The position numbers were made by a program, and so were the translations under genes. DNA of 8,818 nt from Rhizobacter sp. (lineage in GTDB: Bacteria; Pseudomonadota; Gammaproteobacteria; Burkholderiales; Burkholderiaceae_C), in the NCBI GenBank assembly GCA_025360945.1, contig JANYBE010000348.1, positions 1-8,818 on the forward strand, read 5' to 3'. Position 1 is the first letter of the stretch. Each line of letters starts with the position of its first letter. The notes under the pieces were generated by a model that worked only from the letters and a program-made list of their open reading frames with translations, made no database searches and was not told the origin of the DNA. Positions 1-6,675 of this stretch are shown here, piece by piece.

Positions 1-1022
1 CACGCGACGGGGTGGCCCGAGTAGGTGTAGCCGTGGTTGAACTCGCCGCCTCGCTCGATCAGCACCTTGGCCACGCGCTCGCCGACCATCACGCCCCCGA
101 GCGGGATGTAGCCCGAGGTCACGCCCTTCGCGAAGGTCATCAGATCGGGCCTGAAGTCGAAGCGCTCGCAGCCGAACCAGTGGCCCGTACGGCCGAAGCC
201 GCAGATAACTTCGTCGGAGGCGAGCAACACGCCGTATTTGTCGCAGATGCGCTGGATCTCGGGCCAATAGGTCTCGGGCGGCACGATCACACCGCCAGCG
301 CCTTGCACCGGCTCGCCGATGAAGGCGGCCACCTTGTCGGCACCGACCTCGAGGATCTTCGCCTCCAGCCAGCCTGCCGCCTTCAGCCCGAACTCGTCAC
401 GGCTCAGGCCCCGACCGAATTCGAACCAGAACGGCTGCTCGATGTGGGTGATGCCGGGGATCGGCAACCCGCCCTGCGCATGCATGCCGCTCATTCCGCC
501 GAGCGATGCGCCCGCCATCGTCGAACCGTGGTACGCGTTTTTGCGGCTGATGATGACAGTGCGTTCGGGTTGACCGAGCACGTCCCAGTAGCGCCGCACC
601 ATGCGCACAATTGTGTCGTTGCCTTCAGAGCCCGAGCCCGAGAAGAACACGTGTTTGAACTGCGGCGGCGTCACCTTGGACAGCAGCTCGGCCAGCTCGA
701 TCGCCGGCGGTGTCGCGGTCTGGAAGAAGCTGTTGTAGAACGGCAGCTCGCCCATCTGCTTCGTGGCCGCGTCGATCAGTTCGCGCCGGCCGTAGCCGAC
801 GTTGACGCACCACAGGCCGGACATCGCGTCGAGGATCTTGTGGCCGTCGCTGTCCCACAGGTAGATGTTGTCCGCTCTCGTGATGATGCGCGAGCCCTTG
901 CCGGCAAGCGCCTTGAAGTCGGTGAACGGATGCAGGTAGTGGGCCGCGTCTGCGGCCTGCCATTCCTTCGTGCTGCGTCGCTGCGCTATGGCCGGCGCCT
1001 GGATGGCGATGTTGTCTTGCAT
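1..1022 (-). CDS. spuC: SpuC-like class-III aminotransferase (putrescine/amine:pyruvate), C-terminus cut off
   Basis: PLP-dependent class-III aminotransferase, most like putrescine:pyruvate aminotransferases (SpuC type), which would convert putrescine to 4-aminobutyraldehyde with pyruvate as acceptor in the cytoplasm. The window holds 340 codons; family members run to about 450-460, so roughly the last quarter lies beyond the left edge. Visible landmarks: LWCVNVGYGRR near residues 70-80, the phosphate-binding GSGSE at 129-133, YHGST at 164-168, the PLP-ring aspartate in SDEV (D270), the Schiff-base lysine in TFAKG (K299), and HGYTYSGHP at 330-338. ATG at 1020-1022 is preceded by GGAG about 8 nt upstream. 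It follows the glutamine synthetase-like gene by 25 nt, so it is the last visible gene of the operon. The family call is certain. The substrate is inferred from context and general resemblance; GABA, beta-alanine or another diamine is possible. Confidence 0.85.
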   Translation of the reverse strand, partial: MQDNIAIQAPAIAQRRSTKEWQAADAAHYLHPFTDFKALAGKGSRIITRADNIYLWDSDGHKILDAMSGLWCVNVGYGRRELIDAATKQMGELPFYNSFFQTATPPAIELAELLSKVTPPQFKHVFFSGSGSEGNDTIVRMVRRYWDVLGQPERTVIISRKNAYHGSTMAGASLGGMSGMHAQGGLPIPGITHIEQPFWFEFGRGLSRDEFGLKAAGWLEAKILEVGADKVAAFIGEPVQGAGGVIVPPETYWPEIQRICDKYGVLLASDEVICGFGRTGHWFGCERFDFRPDLMTFAKGVTSGYIPLGGVMVGERVAKVLIERGGEFNHGYTYSGHPVA

Positions 1023-1047
1023 GGGGTGCTCCGGAAGTGGCGGCGGT

Positions 1048-2415
1048 TCAGACGTGCAGCAGCAGGTGTTCGCGTTCCCATGGCGAGATCACCTTCATGA
1101 ACTCGTCGTGCTCTATCTCCTTTACCTCGGAGTACACGGTAATGAACTCCTTGCCGAGCACGTCGTGCAGGTCCTTCTCGTCGGCGAGCCAGCCGATCGC
1201 CTCACTCAACGAGCGCGGCAGCCCGAACGCGGACAGGTACGCGTCGCCCTTGCACTCGGGCGCCGGCTCGATCTTGTTTTTCATCCCGAGGTAGCCGCAG
1301 GCCAGCGTCGCGGCCAGCGCGACGTACGGGTTCGCGTCGGAGCCGATCACGCGGTTCTCCACACGTCGTGCCGCCGCGCTGGCGACCGGCGAACGAATGC
1401 CGACGGTCCGGTTGTCGGTCCCCCACTCGATGTTGATCGGCGCCGCCTTGCCACGCACTAGCCGGCGGTACGAATTGACGTAGGGCGCGTAGAGCGCCAT
1501 CGCCGCAGGCGTGTACTTCTGCAGCCCGCCGATGTACCAGTAGAACTCCTTGCTCGGCGAGCCGTCTTCGTTGCTGAAGATATTCTTGCCGGTCAGCTTG
1601 TTGACGATGCTTTGGTGAACGTGCATTGCACTGCCCGGTTCGCCGGCGATCGGTTTGGCCATGAAGGTGGCGAACATGTCGTGGCGCATCGCCGCCTCGC
1701 GCAGGGTGCGCTTGAAGAAGAACACCTCGTCGGCGAGGCCAAGCGGATGGGCGTGGAAGAAGTTGATCTCCATTTGACCCGCGCCGACTTCGTGGATCAG
1801 CGTGTCCACGTTCAGCTCCATCTTCTCGCAGTAGTCGTAGACGTCCTCGAAGAGCGGATCGAATTCGTTCACCGCGTCGATGGAGTAGCCTTGGCGCGAG
1901 GTCTCGGCGCGGCCGCTGCGACCCACCGGTGGCTTCAGTGGTACGTCGGGGTCGGTGTTTCGCGCCACGAGGTAGAACTCGACCTCGGGGGCCACGACGG
2001 GCTCCCAGCCCTCGGCGGCGTACAGGTCGCAGACCCGCCGCAACACCGAACGCGGCGCAAACGGGATCAGCTTGCCGTCGCGGTCGTAGCAATCGTGAAT
2101 CACCTGCGCGGTCGGGTCGGAGGCCCACGGCACGATGCGAACGGTCGACGGGTCGGGTTGCAGATGCATGTCCCGATCGGTCGGATGAATCACGTCGTAG
2201 TACGGGCCGTCCTCGGGGAACTCGCCCGTCACGCCGATCGCGACGGTGGCCTCGGGCAGGCGCATGCCGCGGTCTTCGGTGAACTTCTCGCGTGGCAGGA
2301 TCTTGCCGCGGGCGACGCCGGTGAGGTCGGGCACGAGGCATTCGATCTCGGTCACGCGGCGTTCGTCGAACCAGGCCTCGAGGTCGGCGAACGTGAAATT
2401 GCTTTTGTCTTGCAT
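1048..2415 (-). CDS. puuA: Gamma-glutamylpolyamine synthetase (PuuA/PauA-like glutamine synthetase family)
   Basis: ATP-dependent ligase of the glutamine synthetase fold, 455 aa and complete (E. coli PuuA and GlnA are about 470). It probably joins glutamate to putrescine or a related polyamine, the first step of the gamma-glutamyl route. Active-site elements are all visible: PEVEFYL at 143-149 (metal-ligand glutamates), HEVGAGQMEINF at 208-219, the ATP-site HVHQS at 265-269, the glutamate/phosphate-binding NRTVGIR at 335-341, and ENR at 353-355. The region where GlnA carries its adenylylated tyrosine does not resemble the GlnA motif, which fits a catabolic paralogue. ATG at 2413-2415 has AGGTG about 5 nt upstream. 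Neighbours encoding PuuB- and PuuD-like enzymes make a polyamine substrate much likelier than ammonia; ethanolamine or another monoamine remains possible. Substrate range (putrescine versus spermidine) cannot be read from the sequence. Confidence 0.9.
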   Translation of the reverse strand: MQDKSNFTFADLEAWFDERRVTEIECLVPDLTGVARGKILPREKFTEDRGMRLPEATVAIGVTGEFPEDGPYYDVIHPTDRDMHLQPDPSTVRIVPWASDPTAQVIHDCYDRDGKLIPFAPRSVLRRVCDLYAAEGWEPVVAPEVEFYLVARNTDPDVPLKPPVGRSGRAETSRQGYSIDAVNEFDPLFEDVYDYCEKMELNVDTLIHEVGAGQMEINFFHAHPLGLADEVFFFKRTLREAAMRHDMFATFMAKPIAGEPGSAMHVHQSIVNKLTGKNIFSNEDGSPSKEFYWYIGGLQKYTPAAMALYAPYVNSYRRLVRGKAAPINIEWGTDNRTVGIRSPVASAAARRVENRVIGSDANPYVALAATLACGYLGMKNKIEPAPECKGDAYLSAFGLPRSLSEAIGWLADEKDLHDVLGKEFITVYSEVKEIEHDEFMKVISPWEREHLLLHV

Positions 2416-2514
2416 GGGACACCTGGGTCATGGGGCGCGGTCGCGTCAGGCTGACGGAGCGGCGCCTGGAATCGAGAGAGCTTGTGTTGCGGGAGGCGCC
2501 CGCAAGATGCGCAC
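2416..2514. other. 99-nt gap between the puuD-like and puuA-like genes
   Basis: This is the largest gap inside the operon. It holds no supportable small gene. Its only structure is the hairpin-forming dyad at 2487-2505, just after the upstream gene's TAG stop, and the Shine-Dalgarno of the next gene at its other end. It is long enough for a secondary promoter, but I see no convincing -35/-10 pair. Confidence 0.5.
2487..2505 (-). repeat. Intercistronic hairpin (7-bp perfect stem, 5-nt loop)
   Basis: TTGCGGG and CCCGCAA flank the loop AGGCG. In transcript orientation the stem begins 9 nt after the TAG stop (2515-2517) of the puuD-like gene. There is no run of T after it on the coding strand, so it does not look like a standard intrinsic terminator. 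An mRNA-processing or stability element, or a weak attenuator setting the ratio of the flanking products, fits better. It is seen directly as a dyad; the role is inference and it could be chance in GC-rich DNA. Confidence 0.4.
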
Positions 2515-3306
2515 CTATCGATCTGGATCAGGTGGCTCAGGCTCTTGATACGGCACGCGGTGCCGGTCGCGGTAAGCCTCGCACGCGGCACCGAACGCCT
2601 TGAACAGACGCACCGAGACGGTGTTGCTTGCCGCCTGCCATTCGGGATGCCATTGCACGCACAGGTTGAAGCCGCGCGCCTCGCCGACCGAGAAGGCCTC
2701 GACCAAGCCATCGGGCGCAAGCGCTTCGACGCGCAGGCCGGCGGCGAGCCGGTTCACACCCTGGCCATGCACCGAATTGACCTGAACGACGTGTTCATCG
2801 AGTACGGTGGCGAGTATGCCGCCAGCTTGCACGATGACCTCGTGCGCGAGGCCGTACTGCACGTCGACCAAGACGTCCATCGCTGCGCGGTGGTCGTGCC
2901 GGCCGGGCACCTCCTGCACCGCCTGGTGCAGCGTGCCGCCCAGCGCGACGTTCGCCTCCTGAAAGCCGCGGCAGATGCCGAACAGCGGCATGCCGCGCGC
3001 GAGCACGCGCGGAATCAGCGGCAGCGTCCAGGCATCACGGCAGGTGTCCAGCGGCAGTTCGGGATCGTGCACCGCTTCATCGAAGTGGCTGGGGTGCACG
3101 TTCGATGCCGAGCCGGTCAGCAGCACGCCATGCGCCACGTCCAGCAGCGCATCGAGCTCGTCGAGTTCGGCGGTCGGCACGATCACAGGTTGACAACCGG
3201 CGAGGCGCACCGCATCGATGTATTTCTTGCCGGCGACGTGAAACGCGTGCTGCCCCAGCATGCGATTGCATGCGGGCACGAGGACGACCGGTTTGCTCTG
3301 TGGCAT
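2515..3306 (-). CDS. puuD: Gamma-glutamyl-gamma-aminobutyrate hydrolase (PuuD/PauD-like, class-I GATase fold)
   Basis: Cytoplasmic peptidase-like amidohydrolase of the class-I glutamine amidotransferase fold, 263 aa, about the usual PuuD length. It would cut gamma-glutamyl-GABA to glutamate and GABA, returning the glutamate spent by the puuA-like ligase. The catalytic triad is visible: nucleophile C112 in the elbow FGICRG, with H220 and E222 in QWHPEW. VNSVHGQGV at 176-184 is typical of the PuuD subgroup, as is ILLTG-like VLLTGSASN at 61-69. The frame stays open upstream into the neighbouring gene, but MPQSKPVVLVP at 3306 is where the family domain begins. This ATG lies 2 nt after the oxidoreductase's TGA (3309-3311), so translation is probably coupled. 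The last 15 residues are proline- and acid-rich and look unstructured. Confidence 0.92.
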   Translation of the reverse strand: MPQSKPVVLVPACNRMLGQHAFHVAGKKYIDAVRLAGCQPVIVPTAELDELDALLDVAHGVLLTGSASNVHPSHFDEAVHDPELPLDTCRDAWTLPLIPRVLARGMPLFGICRGFQEANVALGGTLHQAVQEVPGRHDHRAAMDVLVDVQYGLAHEVIVQAGGILATVLDEHVVQVNSVHGQGVNRLAAGLRVEALAPDGLVEAFSVGEARGFNLCVQWHPEWQAASNTVSVRLFKAFGAACEAYRDRHRVPYQEPEPPDPDR

Positions 3307-3308
3307 CG

Positions 3309-4610
3309 TCACAGCATATCCCTCAGCCGGTAGTACGCCATCCCCATGACGAGCGCCGGCGTGCGCAGCAAACGCCCCCCCGGGAAGGGTCGATGACGGA
3401 TGCGTGCGAAGGTGTCGAAACGTTCGGCATCGCCGGCGATCGCCTCGGCCACCAGTCGACCGGCGAGGCCGGTTAGCGCCAGGCCGTGGCCGGAGAAGCC
3501 TTGCAGATAGTAGACGTTGGCGTGCTCGCCGGGCAGCCGACCGAAGTCTGGCGCGCGGTTCATCGAGATGTCGACGAAGCCGCCCCACGAGTACTCGATC
3601 TTGGTGTCCGCGAGCTGCGGGAAGGTTGTCGCCATGCGTCGCTGCATGCTCGCCGCGAGGTTGGTCGGCGTCGCGGTGCTGTAGCTGACACGGCCACCGT
3701 ACAGCATGCGATGATCGGCCGTCGGGCGGAAATAATCGAGCACGAAGTTGGTGTCGCACACCGCTGCGCCCGAGGGCACCAACGAGCGCGCGCGCTCAGG
3801 CGCGAGCGGCTCGCTGGCCACGATGTAGGTGCCGACTGGCATGATGCGGCGCTCCAGCATCGGCGCCACGCCATGCAGATAGACGTTGCCGGCGAGAAGC
3901 ACGTGCGATGCACGCACCGAACCGCGCGCTGTGCGCAGCCTGACCGTGTTGCCCGGCTCCATTGCCAGCACTGCCGAGCCTTCGAGGATCTGCACGCCGA
4001 GCGAGGCTGCCGCGCGTGCCAGCCCAAGGCTGTACTTGAGCGGATGCAGGTGCCCGCCGAGCGGGTCGTGCACGCCGCTGTGAAAGCGCTCGCTGGCAAT
4101 CCATTGCCGCATCTCGGCCGGCGCGATCCATTGCGTCTCGTAGCCGTAGACGCGCTGCATATGCGCTTGCCAGACTTGCAAGTCCTTCGCCTTGCGTGCG
4201 TTGACGGCCAGGTTGAGGTAGCCGCTGCGCCAATCGCAATCGATGTCAAAGCCCTCGCGGCGTTCACCGATCAGGCGCAATGCCTCCATCGTCATGTCCC
4301 ATACGGCGCGCGAGGCAATGTCGCCGAGCTGCTGCTCGATCACCGACTGATCGCAGGCCAAGCCGGCGATCACCTGACCGCCATTGCGCCCGGACGCGCC
4401 CCAGCCGACCTGTTGTGCCTCCAGCACGACAACGCTGTAGCCACGCTGCGCCATCTCGATCGCGGCGGACAGGCCCGCGAGGCCCCCACCAACCACCGCC
4501 ACGTCGCACTCCAGCGCCGACTCCAACGCAGAATACTCCGCGCCGCGCAGTGCAGTGGCCGCGTAGTAGGAGTGCTTCGTCAGTTGCTGGTCGGCGCTGA
4601 ACAGGGTCAT
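3309..4610 (-). CDS. puuB: Gamma-glutamylputrescine oxidoreductase (PuuB/PauB-like, FAD-dependent DAO family)
   Basis: FAD-dependent amine oxidoreductase of the D-amino-acid oxidase superfamily, 433 aa, close to E. coli PuuB. It would oxidise gamma-glutamylputrescine to gamma-glutamyl-aminobutyraldehyde, releasing ammonia. The N-terminal Rossmann motif GGGLAG is at 41-46, followed by the ribose-binding acid E64 in VVLEAQ, then GASGRNGGQ at 71-79, a hallmark of this subfamily. The C-terminal flavin-binding stretch GFSGHGLALTG is at 371-381. The start is well fixed: an in-frame TAG lies five codons upstream with no alternative start between, and the early HSYYAAT resembles the PuuB N-terminus. 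No good Shine-Dalgarno precedes the ATG (the nearest AAGG is over 20 nt away), so initiation may be weak. The TGA is 2 nt from the next gene. The amine substrate is inferred from context. Confidence 0.92.
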   Translation of the reverse strand: MTLFSADQQLTKHSYYAATALRGAEYSALESALECDVAVVGGGLAGLSAAIEMAQRGYSVVVLEAQQVGWGASGRNGGQVIAGLACDQSVIEQQLGDIASRAVWDMTMEALRLIGERREGFDIDCDWRSGYLNLAVNARKAKDLQVWQAHMQRVYGYETQWIAPAEMRQWIASERFHSGVHDPLGGHLHPLKYSLGLARAAASLGVQILEGSAVLAMEPGNTVRLRTARGSVRASHVLLAGNVYLHGVAPMLERRIMPVGTYIVASEPLAPERARSLVPSGAAVCDTNFVLDYFRPTADHRMLYGGRVSYSTATPTNLAASMQRRMATTFPQLADTKIEYSWGGFVDISMNRAPDFGRLPGEHANVYYLQGFSGHGLALTGLAGRLVAEAIAGDAERFDTFARIRHRPFPGGRLLRTPALVMGMAYYRLRDML

Positions 4611-4671
4611 AAACGGTGTGCGCTAGGCAAGCCTTTTCGGAGGTGAACGGGAGTCGGCGCGGGAACGGAGC

Positions 4672-6036
4672 TCAGGCGTTCTTCTTCAGCACGTCGGCAA
4701 TCGTGCTCACGATCTGGTCGATGTGCCCGCTCTCGACGATCAGCGGCGGCGACAGCGCGATCGTGTCGCCGGTGGTGCGGATCAGCACGCCGCGCTCCCA
4801 GCACTCGAGGAAGGTGTCGAACGCGCGCTTGCCCGGGTTGCCGGGAATCGGATCGAGCTCGATGCCGCCGACCAAGCCGATGTTGCGCACGTCGATCACA
4901 TGCGGCACGCCCTTGAGCGAGTGCAGCGCGTTCTCGAACACCGGGGCCATGGTTGCGCCGCGCGTCAGCAGACCTTCTTCTGCGTAAGTGTTCAGAGTGC
5001 CGAGCGCAGCGGCGCAGGCCAGCGGATGCGCCGAGTAGGTGTAGCCGTGCAGAAACTCGATCAGGTGCTCCGGACCTGTCATGAACGCGTCGTGAATGTG
5101 CTGCTTGGCGAACACCGCGCCCATTGGCACGCAGCCGTTGGTGATGCCCTTGGCGACCGTCATCAGATCGGGCGTGACGCCGAAATGCGTCGCGGCGAAC
5201 GGCGAGCCGAGGCGACCGAAACCGGTGATGACTTCGTCGAAGATCAGCAAGATGCCGTGCTTGTCGCAGATCGAGCGCAGACGTTGCAGATAGCCCTCGG
5301 GCGGCAACAGCACGCCGGTCGAGCCGGCGACCGGCTCGACGATCACCGCGGCGATGGTCGAGGCGTCATGCAGTGCGACCAGGCGCTCGAGATCTTCGGC
5401 CAGCTCAGCGCCATGCTCGGGCACCCCGCGCGAGAACGCGTTGCGCGCCAGGTCGTGCGTGTGGCGGATGTGATCGACGCCGGGCAGCAGCGGCCCGAAG
5501 GTCTTGCGGTTGCCTACGATGCCGCCGACCGAGATGCCGCCGAAGTTGACACCGTGGTAGCCGCGCTCGCGGCCGATCAGCCGGGTGCGGGCGCCGTCGC
5601 CACGGGCGCGGTGATAGCCGATCGCGATCTTTAGCGCGGTCTCGACGGCCTCGGAGCCGGAGTTCGTATAGAAAACGCGGTTCAGGCCCGCGGGCGTGAG
5701 CTCGATCAGCCGTTCGGCCAACTCGAACGCCTTCGGGTGGCCCATGTTGAACGGCGGCGCGAAGTCCATTTCGGCCGCCTGTTCTGCGATGGCGTTGACG
5801 ATGTTCGGCCGCCCGTGGCCGGCGTTCACGCACCACAGACCAGCAATGCCGTCGAGGATCTGGCGGCCTTCGGGCGTCCAGTAATGCATGCCCGACGACT
5901 TGGCCAGCATGCGCGGTGCCTGCTTGAACTGGCGGTTCGCGGTGAACGGCATCCAATAGGCGTCCATCGCCTGCTTGGACGCAGGTGTTGCGGCGGTCGT
6001 TGCGGAGGCGAGAGTGGCGGGGTCGTCTTTGTGCAT
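4672..6036 (-). CDS. Class-III omega-amino-acid:pyruvate aminotransferase (BauA/OapT-like)
   Basis: PLP-dependent class-III aminotransferase, 454 aa and complete, most like omega-amino-acid or beta-alanine:pyruvate aminotransferases. In this operon it may transaminate GABA to succinic semialdehyde, or putrescine or beta-alanine (from spermidine). Landmarks: LWCVNAGHGRP at 67-77, FNMGHPKAF at 96-104, phosphate-binding NSGSE at 125-129, YHGVNFGG at 160-167, PLP-ring aspartate in FDEVITG (D267), Schiff-base lysine in TVAKG (K296), and R420 just before TGDTIAL, where omega-transaminases carry a substrate-carboxylate-binding arginine. ATG at 6034-6036 has GGAG 7 nt upstream, and a perfect dyad sits just before that site. 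It is the first gene of the operon, read away from the divergent Lrp-type regulator. It clearly differs in sequence from the second class-III aminotransferase of the operon. The exact substrate is not resolvable here. Confidence 0.88.
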   Translation of the reverse strand: MHKDDPATLASATTAATPASKQAMDAYWMPFTANRQFKQAPRMLAKSSGMHYWTPEGRQILDGIAGLWCVNAGHGRPNIVNAIAEQAAEMDFAPPFNMGHPKAFELAERLIELTPAGLNRVFYTNSGSEAVETALKIAIGYHRARGDGARTRLIGRERGYHGVNFGGISVGGIVGNRKTFGPLLPGVDHIRHTHDLARNAFSRGVPEHGAELAEDLERLVALHDASTIAAVIVEPVAGSTGVLLPPEGYLQRLRSICDKHGILLIFDEVITGFGRLGSPFAATHFGVTPDLMTVAKGITNGCVPMGAVFAKQHIHDAFMTGPEHLIEFLHGYTYSAHPLACAAALGTLNTYAEEGLLTRGATMAPVFENALHSLKGVPHVIDVRNIGLVGGIELDPIPGNPGKRAFDTFLECWERGVLIRTTGDTIALSPPLIVESGHIDQIVSTIADVLKKNA

Positions 6037-6195
6037 GGCTAAGCTCCGGGGTGACCATTCACCCGCAGCGCAAGTGTGCGAGATCGAATGGCCAGAGTCT
6101 AGGGAAGGTCAGGCGCAATGTGGCAGCGCCTTGGCGGCGGGTTCACCCTTGCTGCTGCAATATCATGCGGAGAACATTGATCAAGAAGGCATTAA
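6037..6195. promoter_or_regulatory. Divergent promoter/operator region between the catabolic operon and the Lrp-type gene
   Basis: A 159-bp region separates two genes read in opposite directions, so it must hold the operon promoter (minus strand) and the regulator promoter (plus strand). Visible elements are the 16-bp dyad at 6049-6064, a second TTCACCC at 6142-6148 inside the short dyad GGGTTCACCC (6139-6148), and the palindrome TTGATCAA at 6177-6184. On the plus strand TATCAT (6161-6166) matches five of six bases of a sigma-70 -10, but lacks a good -35. On the minus strand TTGATC with TATTGC 16 nt on is a weak pair. Poor consensus fits activator-dependent or autoregulated transcription, as is common for Lrp/AsnC proteins. 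The promoter assignments are tentative. Confidence 0.55.
6049..6064. promoter_or_regulatory. Perfect 6-bp inverted repeat beside the operon's first Shine-Dalgarno
   Basis: GGGTGA and TCACCC flank CCAT. The dyad ends one base before the GGAG ribosome-binding site (6044-6047) of the first aminotransferase gene. It could be an operator half-site cluster for the adjacent Lrp-type protein, or an RNA hairpin in the leader that affects ribosome access. The dyad is seen directly; its function is inferred. Confidence 0.4.
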
Positions 6196-6675
6196 ATGCG
6201 AAGTTCGAGCGCAGAAGTGAAACTGGATGCGATCGATCGCGTCATTCTGGCCGAATTGCAGCAGGAGGGGCGTTTGTCGAACCTTGAACTCGCCCAGCGC
6301 GTGCATCTCTCGCCCTCGGCCTGCCTGCGGCGCGTCAACGCACTCGAGGACAACGGCGTGATCGCACAATACGTGGCGATGATCAACCCGCGCGCTGTCG
6401 GCAAGCACGGCGTGAGCTTCACGATCATCAACCTCGAGACCATGAACACCCCGCAACTGGAGGCCTTCGAGCAGGCGGTGCGGGATCAACCCGAGGTGCT
6501 CGACTGCTTCTACGTCGCAGGGTCGAACGACTACCTGATCCGCTTCACCTACCGCGATGCCGAGGATCTGGAGCGCATTCACTCGGAGGTGCTGATGCGA
6601 CTGCCGAACGTGGCACGTACCAACTCGCTGCTGGTGCTGCGCACCGTCAAAAAGACGACGGCGTTGCCTCTCTAG
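6196..6675 (+). CDS. Lrp/AsnC-family transcriptional regulator
   Basis: A 159-aa DNA-binding regulator with the standard Lrp/AsnC layout and length. It has an N-terminal winged helix-turn-helix (roughly residues 10-58, with LAQRVHLSPSACLRRV at 32-47 as the core) and a C-terminal RAM/ligand-binding domain (roughly 68-150, with YVAGSNDYLIRF at 106-117). Such proteins act as dimers to octamers that wrap DNA and respond to amino acids or related metabolites. ATG at 6196 has AAGAAGG about 6 nt upstream. It diverges from the polyamine operon across 159 bp, which makes it the likely local regulator and possibly autoregulated; the effector might be putrescine, agmatine, GABA or an amino acid. Its last 29 bp, including the TAG stop, overlap the end of the convergent agmatinase gene. 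The family is certain; target and effector are inferred. Known Pseudomonas pau/bau regulators are of other families. Confidence 0.93.
   Translation: MRSSSAEVKLDAIDRVILAELQQEGRLSNLELAQRVHLSPSACLRRVNALEDNGVIAQYVAMINPRAVGKHGVSFTIINLETMNTPQLEAFEQAVRDQPEVLDCFYVAGSNDYLIRFTYRDAEDLERIHSEVLMRLPNVARTNSLLVLRTVKKTTALPL

Noticed and set aside
12..1100. Long open frame on the plus strand opposite the left-edge aminotransferase gene
   Set aside because: It is antisense to a gene with clear active-site motifs, its product has low-complexity His/Arg/Ala-rich composition, and no family is recognisable. It is a by-product of high GC content.
1202..2431. 409-codon minus-strand frame overlapping the glutamine synthetase-like gene in another register
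   Set aside because: It is extremely Arg-rich, with no domain, and lies wholly over a conserved gene: a typical GC-rich shadow frame.
3307..3759. Upstream extension of the PuuD-like frame beyond the chosen start
   Set aside because: The extra stretch overlaps the conserved C-terminus of the oxidoreductase gene in another frame and is Arg-rich; the family domain begins at 3306.
3486..4646. 386-codon plus-strand open frame across the PuuB-like gene
   Set aside because: It is antisense to a complete, motif-supported oxidoreductase gene and has no recognisable domain or ribosome-binding site.
17..5049. 19-bp exact repeat CCGAGTAGGTGTAGCCGTG at 17-35 and 5031-5049
   Set aside because: Both copies encode the conserved HGYTYS motif of the two class-III aminotransferases, so this is protein-level conservation rather than a DNA repeat element.
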